Shown in pieces: positions 1 through 11,400 of a DNA stretch of 64,000 nucleotides; within the stretch, counting starts at the first letter, position 1, and every line of letters starts with the position of its first letter. Position numbers and translations under genes: made by a program. This DNA is from Litsea cubeba (taxonomy: Eukaryota > Streptophyta > Magnoliopsida > Laurales > Lauraceae). Under the pieces are notes generated by a model, which saw only the letters and a program-made list of their open reading frames with translations, made no database searches and had not been told where the DNA came from. The stretch spans positions 46,294,841 to 46,358,840 of the forward strand of contig CM022948.1 of NCBI GenBank assembly GCA_012931725.1, written 5' to 3'.

Positions 1-2604
1 TATCCCTTATGGATGGACTCGGTCCCATTCCCCACCAAATTCAAGCATCCTACTCTCCAAACATATACGGGGAAAGGATCAGCCAGACAGCACGTCATCC
101 ACTTCAAGATCCTGACGGGAGCTATCGCGGATTAAGATGCACTCAAGATCCGCCTCTTTGCAAATACCCTAAAAGGTACGGCCTTCGATTGGTACTCCAC
201 TCTGCCGAAGGACTCGATCCAAAACTGGGCCATGCTAGAGACACGCTTCCTGACTCACTTCAAAGGTGAGGATCATCCCGCTACTATGGCTCAGCTATGC
301 AGCCTAAAACAAGTGGAGAATGAGTCAACATATGACTTCATTCACAAGTGGAAAGCAATGGCATACAAATGCTCTGATGTATTGCCACAAGCGTAGCTAG
401 TCGACATCTGCCGAAACAACATGAGAGCCAGAATCCGCTCCATGATCATCGGCAACAAATCAAAAAACCTGGGAGAACTCCTAGAAGCTTCCATGGAAGC
501 TGAAACGGTGATTAAAGACCTCAACAGTCAGAAATCATCAAGAAAAGAGCCAACCGCCGTTGCAACCTCTAAACCAAAGAAGAAAGAGGTCCTCAATGTG
601 CAGACCAAGTCAGCTCCTCAGCCACCAAAGAAAGCTGAAAACAAAGCTGCTGGTAAGAGACCTGAACTCTCAAATGCCTTCAAAGAACGAGTAGAGAAGA
701 AATACCCGTTTGATGAAGATATTGATGAAATCTTCGGGGCTCTTGTGGCAAATGGCAAGCTCACCTTGCCGGAACCAAAAAGACCGGGTGATGTTGGCAA
801 AACCAACGATCCTTGGTACTGTCTATACCACCAGATGATCTCGCATCCTCTCAATCAATGCTTTATTGTGAGGGAGAAAATAAACGAGATGTGGAAAAAC
901 GGAGTCATCACCTTTGATAAAAACTATGGGCCTGCCTCCGTTAACATGGTGACATGTGGACAAACATCAAAATCACCGAAGAAGAAGATCACTACTTCCT
1001 TCAAGGTGATAAACTCAATCCAAGCGTCCGAGGAACTGGTTCCTTACCCGACACCAGATGGACAACCGATATGGGTACATCCCGATCTCCTGGAAGATGA
1101 AAATTGGGAGGTCATGAAAACAAAGCCTACAGCTCAACAGCGAAGGCAGTCTAGGAAATATCTTCTCAAGCTCAAACGGCAAGAGAAGACCCAGCCAAAA
1201 AAAGAAGTCAAAGAAAAGGCAGAGGCTTCCTCTACCACTTCACTGGAAGCAACAAAAACATCCCTTCCAGAGACTTCAAAGGGGGTAAGAAAATTCACTC
1301 TTAGTGATTTCATGCCACCTCAATTCAAAGAAGCCATGCAGGAGGCATCATACTCTTGCAATTCGGTAGTTGGATTCTCCATTGATGGATACGAGTCCAG
1401 CGACACCGATGATAGATTCGAATCCAACTACACAGACGAGTGGGAGGAGTCCCTTGAAACAGGAGAATATCTCTCCGATGAAGATTGGGTTCCTGAGTCT
1501 CATCTTATGCTAATAATTTGGTATAACCCTCTAAAGCCACAAGGATCCTGGTCTGATGATGAAGAAGACCAAGAGGCTGTACAAGAAAATGCTGCTGACC
1601 CAGCACCTCTCATTACTCCAGTGGAAATCAACCATGTTGAGCCACAAAGAGTTGATGAAGAAGAAGATTTGGCTCCCATTCCTGATCTTGAAGAATATGC
1701 AAGGATCTTGCAGCATCTCGTTCTAGAATAAGAGCAAGACCGGGTCAACGAGCCTCCTCGCAATCCAGAGCCTGAAGTCCCTGAAGACCATCAGGTACAT
1801 CCTCCCTTAACTCCTGAAAATGGAGAAAATTGCTGGATAGACGATCCTCTTACATCCGAGGATGAGTCTGACTCCGATCAGGCAACGTCTCCCATCAGAG
1901 CTTCCTGTAATGTAATAATTCGGGATTATAGCTCTTCCGAAGCATCGTCTGATGAGAGCACTTACACTCCGGCGACGCCTAGCAATGTATCTTCTGGAGC
2001 CACCTCGTCTCACGTGACTTTCACTAAGATGACACCCTCTCAGGTTTCTTCTCCTGAGACTGTGACTTCAAAGTTCACACCCTTCCTGACTGAAGAATTC
2101 CCAGATATTGATGCTTGGGACGATGAATTAGTCAACAAAGAAGAAAGGTTGCTGGATGCTGTTCAGGACTTGTTCCCGGAAAATGCTCCGTGCAACACAA
2201 TCACTGAGGATGGCAACTCTGCTGCTGATGCATCCTCAGCAAATGAAAAACGACATCTTCTTGATCCTGAAGACAATCTTCCAAACGAATACCCTTCTCA
2301 AGAAGCTCTCGAAGTTGGTAGAGGCACCCGCTCTGGCCGGGACTACCACAAAAATTACAACCAATCTTCATTTACATATGTAAATCCTTCGGGAAAAGAT
2401 ATTGTAAGCGCCCCTAGTGGCAACAATGATGAACATGCAGGCCCTAAGGAGGCTTTCAAGTATGACTTGATTGAACACTTCAAGCACATACCTGCACGTC
2501 TGCACATCCTAGATTTGTTGCGAATGTCTCCGCACACTCGTGATAATCTCATCTCAGAATTACAAAAGCTGAATGAGGATGTCCACAAACATGCCCCGTA
2601 AGTC
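1..2604 (+). pseudogene. gag polyprotein remnant, Tat-type retrotransposon
   Basis: The window starts inside the capsid-like part, with the retrotransposon gag motif region (FDWYSTLP near 190-215, THFKGEDHPA near 255-285). The frame is closed by TAG near 395, then open at 421-1731 and 2014-2601, all in one frame separated by stop codons. A zinc-knuckle-like motif C-x2-H-x4-H-x4-C spans 820-861, as is usual in Tat gags. The rest is lysine- and then acid/serine-rich linker leading to the protease. It would have packaged element RNA in cytoplasmic particles. The copy at 34065-36660 has the same architecture with different lesions, so the stops arose independently. Where gag ends and pol begins is not visible as a distinct boundary. 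Confidence 0.85.
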
Positions 2605-2616
2605 CTCCAAATTGAA

Positions 2617-3573
2617 ATGGATTACCGGGTCAAAAACTTAGAAGCCTCCTCAAAGGGAGAAAAGAAGAAAACTGAAGGATCATGCATTGAATGCCTCTCG
2701 GTTAAAAAAGCAGCCAGTGCAACCATCGCCTTCACAAAGGACGACCTCCTACTTGGCGAAACCAGGCACAACCGACCCCTGTACTTCACAGGGTATATAA
2801 AGGAAATGCCTATGCACAGAGTTCAGATCGACCTAGGTTCTGCACTCAACCTCATCTCCACATCGGCTCTCGAAGAGTTGGGCATCCCACCCAGCAAGCT
2901 GAGCCACACATCTATATCTATCTTTGTATACGATGGGAGTACTCAAAGGCCTATCGGCAAAATCAGGTTCAAGTTGCAGATCGGTGATCTTATTTCTGAG
3001 GTCACTGTGTATGCAATAAAAACCCCTTCATGTTACAACATCCTTCTCGGACGCCCTTGGATCCACGAGAATGGCGTTGTCCCTTTAACTCTACATCAAT
3101 GCATCAAGTTTGTTGGCGACGACGGCATGATACATCGAGTCTTTGCGGACAGAAAACCCTTCAAAGGTAAAGAAGTCCACTTCGCAGACTCACAGATGTA
3201 TGAAGGTGAAAAAGAAGAAGAGGATAAGCACACAGCATCCTTTGCCGAAAATCTCCAGAAAGATAAAGGCAAAGCTCCTCAACAATCACCGGAAGAAAAC
3301 AAACCATCTGGTAAATCCGAAGAGAGCATTCAAACTCCCTTCATCATCTCCCTCAAACCTTCAAAGCCTTTGGTCATCACAACTAAAGTGAAGAAGGCAA
3401 AGCAAAAGCCTAGGGGCAAATTTGTTGTCTCTTTCATGTCTATCATGCAAGATACGGATTCGGATTCAGAGCCAGAAGACGACACATCGTCAAGCCAAGC
3501 TGACACTCAGCAAGTTCAGCCTGCTCTTACTCCAATGGAGACAACTTCTGACATAGAAGATCCTACATAAGCT
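2617..3573 (+). pseudogene. Retrotransposon aspartic protease region
   Basis: It continues in the same frame as gag after a TAA at 2599-2601. The catalytic motif appears as D-L-G-S at 2830-2841, inside VQIDLGSALNLIS; the usual retropepsin form is D-[ST]-G, so the second position is unusual, as in many plant elements. The second conserved block, ILLGRPWIHENG, lies near 3040-3075. A charged K/E- and S/P-rich tail follows and ends at TAA 3568-3570. In the second copy the same site reads D-P-G-S. The enzyme would release gag and pol products from the polyprotein. Confidence 0.82.
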
Positions 3574-3651
3574 TCCTTCATTGTTCCAGCAACTTCAGCA
3601 AAGGAAAAGTCGATCTTCTTCCATAGATCGGATGCTTCTTCATCAAACTCT

Positions 3652-4215
3652 ATGCTTGAACCTTTCCAAAATAAAGGTATGCCTCAACTATCCTTATATA
3701 GTTCTGTGGCACAAGCTATTATGAAGAAAATGGGCTATGACGCTCAAAACCCAGTCGGTTTGGGAGGACGCGGTATTCTCACGCCATTGGGGCCCGTCTT
3801 GACCAAAAGCCAGCTGGAAGATTGGAGACTCTACGGCTATGTAGAAAAGTCTTCACACGGGTTAGGGTATGATCCCGACACTCCCCTGAGACAATTGACA
3901 CAAAGACTTAAAAGTCAGTATACTGACCAAGCCTCAACATCTCAAGTCCATGAAGACATCGATCTCCCTGGATATCTCTTTGATGAGTCACCTGACAAAG
4001 ATCCAGGAAGCTCATCTAATTGGCACGATTTCTCCGAAAATGAAGAGGAGTTGTTCGATGGCACAGACATGTGGTCTTCTGACCCAGATAAACCCTCATC
4101 TCCAAAAGAAGTAGCCTACTTCGACCCGGTTTCAACAGGCGATTGGGATCATCTCATAGCAAGCCTTGGGAAAATTACGGATCAAGAAGACCCATGGAAA
4201 GGAACAAAACCTTAG
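3652..4215 (+). pseudogene. G-patch-like linker between protease and reverse transcriptase
   Basis: This is still in the gag-protease frame after the stop at 3570. Residues encoded near 3715-3790 (AIMKKMGYDAQNPVGLGGRG) have the glycine spacing and the MGY/GLG core of a G-patch, a small nucleic-acid-binding motif found between protease and reverse transcriptase in some retroelements. The remainder is acidic. It ends at TAG 4213-4215, after which the reverse transcriptase continues in another frame. The G-patch assignment is by eye and could be a convergent glycine-rich pattern. Confidence 0.55.
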
Positions 4216-4274
4216 TCTGGAAATGCCTTTGAAACCCAGAAGGTTTCGTTGAGCTGGAAGTCTCCGAAAATATT

Positions 4275-5635
4275 GTGGAGGAACCACCTTCGAACCTTCC
4301 AACAGAAGATCCTGTTCAAAAGATAGACTTGGGAACACCAGATAACCCACGTCCTGTATTCATAAGCAAGAATATAAAGGATGATGAGTTACCCGAGTAT
4401 ATCGCCTTTCTTCGTGAGTTCGTTGATTGCTTTGCATGGTCTTACGCTGAAATGCCTGGCTTAGACCCCAAAATAGCGGTTCACAAACTCAATCTTCAAG
4501 AAGACATCAAGCATGTCAAGCAAGGCCAAAGAAGATTCCGTCCAGATGTGATGGATAAAATTGAACAAGAAGTTCAAAAACTCAAAAGCGTCGGCTTCAT
4601 CCGTGAGGAACAACATCCTGAATGGTTGGCCAACATTGTCCCCGTGACAAAGAAAAACGGGCAGATCAGGGTCTATATTGACTATAGAGACCTGAACGGC
4701 GCTGCCCTAAAGATGAATTTCCGCTCCCCATACCAGAGGTAATGATTGATAATACATGTGTATTCCAGCGAATGACATTCATGGATGGTTTCTCTGGCTA
4801 CAATCAGATAAAGATGCATCCTGAAGATGAAAAACATACATCTTTTCGGACCCCATTTGGCGTGTATTGCTACACTGTCATGCCATTTGGTCTGAAAAAT
4901 GCTGGTGCCACATATCAGAGGGCTATGATGAAAATATTCCAAGATATGCAGCACAAGACGGTTGAATGTTACGTTGATGACCTCGCCGTCAAAGGCAAAA
5001 GAAAAGAAGATCATCTCGAAAACCTTCGAGAAGTCTTCCTTCGGCTTCGCAAACACAAATTGCGGATGAATCCTTTGAAATGCTTCTTCGGCGTCTCGTC
5101 GGGTAAGTTCCTCGGATTCTTAGTTCGGAAAGCTGGAATAGAACTTGACCCCATAAAAGTCAAAGCCATTCTAGAAATGCCCTCTCCAAGAACCTTGAGA
5201 GAACTCAAAGGGCTTCAAGGGAGATTGGCCTACATCAGACGGTTCATCTCCAATCTATCGGGGAAATGCCGTCCATTCTCCCGGTTGATGAAAAAAGGTG
5301 TAAACTTTGTCTGGGATGCTGACTGTGAAGCTGCTTTCCAAGACGTCAAGTCATACCTGACAAAACCTCCAGTGTTAGCTACTCCTACCACTGTAAAACC
5401 ATTCATCTTGTACACAAGAGCCCTTGATCACTCTTTAGGAGCTCTGCTTACGCAAGAAAATGATCAAAGAAAAGAAGCTGCTCTATATTACCTCAGCCGC
5501 ATGCTAGTAGGTGCAGAGCATCGCTACTCTCCAGTCGAAAAAGAATGTCTTGCAGTGATGTTCGCCGTACAAAAGCTGCATCACTACTTGCTTTCCAACA
5601 CAGTATACCTGGTCTCGAGGGGGTCAACCTCTTGA
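4275..5635 (+). pseudogene. Reverse transcriptase with first (Ty3-type) RNase H, frameshifted
   Basis: The N-terminal fingers are seen at about 4430-4690 (VTKKNGQIRVYIDYRDLN). A one-base frameshift at about 4698-4703 moves the reading frame; the palm then continues as FMDGFSGYNQIKMHPEDEKH, MPFGLKNAGATYQRAM, and the catalytic YVDD at 4970-4981. Connection sequence (GFLVRKAGIELDP, LQGRLAYIRRFISN) leads to the usual Ty3 RNase H region at about 5380-5630 (ALDHSLGALL, RYSPVEKECLAVMFAV). Reading is lost again near 5630. Together these would copy element RNA to DNA and degrade the RNA strand. The YVDD motif is intact, but the frame breaks make this copy non-functional. Confidence 0.92.
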
Positions 5636-5640
5636 ACGTC

Positions 5641-6300
5641 CTTGTCACAAAGGCAGGTTCTCTCAATGCTCGACTGGCAAAATAGTCCATCCTTCTGTCA
5701 CAATTTGATATTAGGTATGTACCACAAAAGGCAATCAAAGGGCAAGTTCTAGCGGACTTCCTCGCAGAGCATCCATTGCCTAAAGATTCTCCACTCAGAG
5801 ATGATCTCCCAGACGAACCAGTCTACAATGTGGAGACTTTCTCTCAAAATGCTTCCTGGGACATGTACTTTGACGATGCAACCAGGACAAATGAAAAAAG
5901 ATAGCTGATCTCGGGAGTTGGCATCCTCTTTGTTAGCCCCGACAAATACATGATTCCACATGCTTTCTCGCTACTGGAACCATGCACAAACAATGCAGCT
6001 GAATATCAAGCTCTGATCCTAGGATTGGAACTCGCCATCGAATCCGGTATCACCATGCTGGAAGTCTTTGGAGACTCTCAACTGATCGTCAACCAGATGA
6101 ATCAGAAATTTGAAGTCAAGAAGCCAAATTTGCTGCCTTACTACAACAATGCACAATCACTTCTGCAAAAGTTTGACATTTGTCACATCACCCACATTCG
6201 TAGAGGTGAAAACATACGTGCAGATGCCCTAGTTGGACTTGCCGCATCCATGGCAATCCAGGAAGGGGAAAACATGCAAATCACAGTGTGCGAAAGAAGA
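5641..6300 (+). pseudogene. Second RNase H (archaeal-type, aRNH) of Tat element
   Basis: After a linker (VPQKAIKGQVLADFLAEHPLP) comes a second RNase H fold: first acidic position in MYFDDA (from 5863), the Glu in NNAAEYQALILGLELA (near 5990-6040), the Asp in VFGDSQLIVNQM (near 6065-6100), and the last Asp in GENIRADALVGLAA (near 6205-6245). A TAG near 5902 interrupts it. Tat-clade elements are known to carry this additional RNase H. Having both domains in series supports the lineage call. Confidence 0.82.
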
Positions 6301-6884
6301 ATCCTTCCTCCTCTTAACACACACCAAGCTGTTGCTGAATGCCACCAAGTGGTTGGAAGTCGGATTTCAATCCTTCAAACTTCAATCGGCGACTGGAGGG
6401 ATCCGTTCATTGATTACATTATGTTCGGAATCCTACCTGAAGATCCAAAAGAATGGGTAAGCATCCAAAGGCGAACCCCAAGCTTTCATTTGGATATTCC
6501 TTCAAAATTCCTTCCTTGAGGGTATCCTTGCAAAATGACATGACTCAAGAAAGCAATGTCAAATTGCGACTCCATGAGCTGGACAATCTCAATGAGAGAC
6601 GGCTCGAAGCTCAACAAAGCATTGAACTTTACCAAGCACGCATGGCAGGATCTTTCGATAAAAAGGTCAGGCAACGCACCTACAAAAAGAGTGACTTGGT
6701 CCTTGCGGTAAAAAGACCAATGGTCTTCGCTCACAAGTCCAAAGGCAAATTTGAGCCAAAATGGGAGGGACCCTAAGTCATCGACAAGGTTTTCTCCAAC
6801 GGCGCATACATACTCCTAAACATGGAAGGTGATAGGTGTATGCTGCCCATCAACGGCAAGTTCTTAAAATGGTACTACCCTTGA
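6301..6884 (+). pseudogene. Integrase remnant lacking zinc finger and catalytic core
   Basis: The linker that normally precedes integrase (DPFIDYIMFGILPEDPKEW, 6405-6455) runs within about 20 codons into the C-terminal tail (IPSLRVSLQNDM, LRLHELDNLNERRLEAQQ, ARMAGSFDKKVRQRTYKKSD, KGKFEPKWEGP), ending KFLKWYYP and TGA at 6882-6884. No HHCC zinc finger and no D,D-35-E core can be seen in any frame. About 1 kb is therefore missing at a junction near 6490-6510, where the frame also changes. This copy cannot encode its own integrase. Confidence 0.85.
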
Positions 6885-7239
6885 AGACTTACCCAACTGG
6901 GTAAGAGCAATGCCTGTACGGCCAAAACCGGTTTCCAGGTACACGCTCGCTAAACCCACCTTTTTTTAAAATTTTCATATCAAATGTTGAAATTTCTAGA
7001 AATTTAAACAATGCTTACTTTCATCGTTTCATTGTTCAAAAAAAAATCCAAGTTTAGGAACCTTTCCCTAACTTGACCAAAATTTTCAACCCTTGAACCC
7101 AAAATTCATGGATTGAAACAAAATCCGGATTCAGGAACTTCCACCTAGTCCACCCTGCCTTTTACCGCCAAAATGGTTTTAGGTCAAAACTTATGACCCT
7201 CATGTCTTTAAACAAAAAAAATGGATTTTTTTTTTAAAA

Positions 7240-7790
7240 AAACCGCGGGGAAGCGACGCGTAGTCGATACTCGCACAAATCGGAAGCATACGAACCACGT
7301 TTGACACTTCCAAAATTACAGGGAAGCGACATTTCGTCGATACTTGCAAAATCCAAAACCGTGGAGATGCAACATTTCAGTTGATATCTACAACCCAAAT
7401 TTCAAAGGTTCGAAAAAACCTAAAAAACCGTGGAGACGCAACATTTCAGTTGATATCCACAACCCAAATTTCAAAGGTTCGAAAAAAACCTAAAAAAAAA
7501 ACCATGGAGACGCAACATTTCAGTTGACATCCATAACCCAAAGGTTCGAGAAAACCACAAATTTAAAAAATCGTGGGGAAACAACATCAAGTCAGTACCC
7601 GCAAAACCAAAATTTTTGAAAAGCAAGGTTACGACATTCCATCGATACTTGCACCCAAATCCGCGAGGATGCGACATTCCATCGATACTCGCAAACGAAT
7701 GAGCAAGGATGCGACATTCCATCGATACTTGCAAGAACATTCAGCAGAGAGGCGACTTTTAGTCGATACTTGCATTTTTGAAAACCAAAC
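7240..7790 (+). repeat. Degenerate tandem repeats in element 3' region
   Basis: Short units of about 50-70 bp share GCGACATTCCATCGATACT or GCAACATTTCAGTTGATATC style cores followed by CGCAAA or CACAACCC. Units near 7365-7530 are nearly identical to one another; units near 7640-7770 form a second subgroup. No coding potential. Confidence 0.75.
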
Positions 7791-8110
7791 CGGTTATAAA
7801 TGCCACAAACCGGCTATAAATGCCACCAAAACAGGCTATAAATGCCACAAACCGGCTATCAATGCCACAAAACAGAACCGGCTATCAATGCCACAAACAA
7901 AAAAAATTGGCTTTCAAAAAACCCGGCTATCAATGCCACAAACTCGGCTATCAATGCCACAAAAAACCGGCTATAGATGCCACAAAACAAACTGGCTATC
8001 AATACCACCAAGACCGACTATCAATGCCACAAATCGGCTATCAATGTCACAAAAAAAAAAGCTGGCTCTCATGCCAAAAATCGGCTTCCATGCCACAAAC
8101 AAATATTTGG
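7790..8110 (+). repeat. Short tandem array of GGCTATnAATGCCACAAA units
   Basis: At least a dozen imperfect units of about 20 bp repeat the core GGCTATCAATGCCACAAA with small spacers. A related core, GGCTATAAACGCCAAAAT, occurs three times in each LTR of the same family (16600-16665 and 30300-30360), so the motif is shared by the LTR and the internal 3' region. Confidence 0.85.
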
Positions 8111-8172
8111 CTTCCATGCCAAAACAATCATTTGACAAAAGATTTTCACAAAATGACAAGCTTTTGATCAAA

Positions 8173-8300
8173 TCCCATTTAGCAATTACTTTTATCACAA
8201 AAAGATTTAAGTGAGCGTAGGGAAAACAAAAAGAAAGGTATCCCATTTAGCAATTACTTTTATCACAAAAAGATTCAAGTGAGCGTAGGGATAACAAAAA
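8173..8300 (+). repeat. 68-bp tandem duplication
   Basis: The segment starting TCCCATTTAGCAATTACT at 8173 is repeated from 8241 with only a few changes, each unit ending near GTGAGCGTAGGG. It is noncoding and lies just beyond the 3' end of the antisense gene, so it may contain its 3' untranslated region. Confidence 0.85.
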
Positions 8301-8477
8301 AATAAAAAAAAAGAGTACAAAAAAAATACATGTGGTACCAAAAAAAAGAAAGTGTTCACAAGCACTACAAAAAAAGAAAAGTACCAAAAAAATACAAGTG
8401 GTACTAAAAAAAAAGAAGGATGGTTTCTTTTAAAAAAAAAACAGGAGTTCAATAAAAAATGGTCTTCAGCCAAGAGT

Positions 8478-11400
8478 TCAGCTCTTCAGCAAACTTTTGG
8501 CCTCAGCCGTCAGGGATTCCAAGGCACGCTTCTTTAGGAACTTGCCATGAAATGCTGGGGTGGGCTGTAACCCTTCTTTCGCACAGGGAAGCTTCCCCCG
8601 AGCAGTTTGCCATTGTTTGTTCTCTTCAGACTTCCTTTTAAGAACTCGATGGGCATCTGCAACCCGACGAATCAGAGCACTCTCCCTATCACGAGCCTCT
8701 GTTATTGCGGCCCACTTGGCAGTGACTTGTGTCTGCAGATGCTCAAGACATTTCCTGGCCTCATCGACCTCCCTATCAAGGATGTTAAGGTCATGTGTCA
8801 ACCCAATGATGGTTAGCTCTTCTAAGTTCTTCTCTCGGACTACCTGCTTCCTGCTTTCTGTAGCCTCATCCAGGTTAGACTGAGCCTTATCCGCAGGGTC
8901 CAGGAACATCTCCTTGAAGAACTGGTCGTCAGGAAAACCCATGGTCTCAAACCACCTGTCACCCAGCTCAATGATCCTATCAACGATCGCCCTGGCACTT
9001 GTGACATCCAGACCAGCCTCTTCGGCATCACCAAGAATCTCACGCACATGCTAGATCATCCCAAATCCGGCATTTAAGTGCCCAGAAAGCAGAGTCTCAA
9101 TCCAAGAGCTCAGAACTCGCACCACCACATTCTTCGCAAAAAGAAGAGATGGCCTAGCTGAAGATTCGCCCAACTCCGTTGGTCGGCTGCTCATGTCATC
9201 ACCTGTTGGAAGAGTAACAAAAGAACTCTTTCTAGTTGAAGCTGCTCCTGCTCGGGAAGGAATCTCAGCACGAGGTATCTCTTCAACATTGTCAGAACTG
9301 GTCCCAGGAGTCTCTACCTCTGGATCAACCTCTGGCATCCCTTGCTCTGGAAGCGACGGATCCTCCTCTGTCACTTCAAAACCTGCCAAAGAAACACAAA
9401 AAGATATGAATATGATCCTGTTTGAAAATCATTATCAGGGTTATTACTACAAAATACCTTCTTCGACGACTGGCGGAACACTCTCTTCCTCCATGAACTC
9501 ATCGGAAGCATCATCAACATTTGCGTCCATCGATGGTTCAAAGTCATCGGAATCCTATGGCAAGTCAGTTGACAAGAAAAAATATTAGCAAACCAAGTCA
9601 CAGACACAAAAAAAAGAAAGCAAAAAAAGTCATACCAATTGGAGACTCTGGATTCACTCCAGAGTCCCTCGGTTCTTCTTCAGGTGCCCCGACGGGATCC
9701 GTCACCACCTCATCGACTGGAACCTCAGGCATCACCAAGTCTTCCTCTGCTAAAAAAAAAAAGAAAAGCAGAAACAAGAAGCAAATCAGAACATGGAAAA
9801 ATCCCATGAAAAGAAATGGAAAGAGAAAAAGGAAGAATCATACCTTCACCGACGGTCTCTTCTTCTCGGCTTCTCTTCTCTGGAGGCTCGTCAGCATCCA
9901 CTGGCACATCCTCATTGATAGTAAGAGGAACTTCCAAGTTAGGAGAGTCCTCATGCTGCCCCTTGCTGCGATGATGACTCCTCCTCCTCTTACTCCTGCG
10001 GGCTCGCTTCTTAGAAGAACCTGCCCCGCTTGTCAGAGTCAGGTTTCCCACTTGACTCCTCACTGGATGGTCTGCTCTTACCAGTAAACTCCACGGAAGC
10101 TTGCCTCTGTGCCGCTTGCATCCAAGAGCCAAGTTCGGCTTCCTCCTGTTCTAGCTGCTCCAAAGCCTCATCAGGTATCTCTCGAACAGCTTCAAAACCA
10201 ATGACGCCCTGGTCACCGAGAAGGCCTATCTTGTGCTTCTCTCCAGAAATGAAGGCCCAAACTTCCTCTCGCCGGATGCCATCCGACTTTCCAAGGCCCT
10301 TTCCAGATGCCAGCTTCACATCAAGCTCCTTCTTGGAAAGCCCCCGATATGCCGAAAAGCTCTCCGCGAACCACTTCGCAAAGCCGGCAGTCCGGGAAGT
10401 CAGCAACACAGGATAAGAAATCATGGCTGTAGTGTCTTCAGCACTATAGAAAGCCCATGCATTTCTCCCGTCCTGTAAGCCTCCAAAGCGCTTCACCATA
10501 CTCAAAGGCGCTCGAACAACGCCTTGAGAAAAGCCAAGCTGCAAAGCAAAGCGAGAGGGTACATACGGCTGGATGTCGACGAAAAGATGTCTACGGTACA
10601 CCATCGTGCCGACACGTATGCTGAAAAGCCACTCTCTCTCTCTGCATTTGTCAAGGAATAATGCCTTCCCGACCCCGCCCTGGTAGAGTCTCGGGAGGCA
10701 CCAAAATCAAAAGCCTTCTTCCGCAACTCCGGAGAAAGCTTTACTGAAGATTGCCCCATCTCGACGTCCCTGAACCGTCGGATCCTCATACGGGCAAACA
10801 AAAGTGATTCGGACACGGCTTTGCCCTTAGCCAGTCGAATCATCAGAGGATCATCATCCTGTGCAGCACCCAGCCGATGGAAGCCAGGACAGTGGTATAC
10901 ATACCACGAATAAAAGATGTGGGCTGAAAATACCCTATTCATGGGAAGCCCAAGCCGAACCAAAAAAGCAGCAGCCTGCAGTTCGGTACACAGGTAGGAG
11001 TAAAGAGCTGGCACCAAAGCAAGCTGCTCTCCAAACGCCATCTGACAAGCTAGAAAAATACAATGCGGCCTGATGTGCGTTCCATCTCCTCCAGCAAAAA
11101 TAGCCTCACCAAGCCAATAAGTGAGGTAAACAGCGAGATCTCTCCGCAGTACAATGTCAGGACATATGGCGTTTTTACTGGCATAGAAATCTCTCAACTC
11201 TTCTTGCATGGCCAAGATCTTCTTTGAACTTGGATCCTGAGCTCCGGCTTCTTGGGTCACGCTATCAGAAGACTCCCTGCTATCAAAAAAGTTAGGGAAT
11301 GAAGAGCTAGAACTCTTCCAACTGCTGGATCTAACTTTCAAACCCTCCTTCTCCTTCAAAAAATCATAGAAGGCGACGAGCTGAAAGTACAGAAGCCTGA

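Noticed and set aside
7573..8214. Open frame of about 210 codons with repeating N-A-T-K-P-A motifs
   Set aside because: It is produced by the noncoding 20-bp tandem array and has no start context or family resemblance.
9193..9588. Plus-strand open frames across 8460-12360
   Set aside because: They mirror the antisense PMD gene; codon patterns and domains are on the minus strand.
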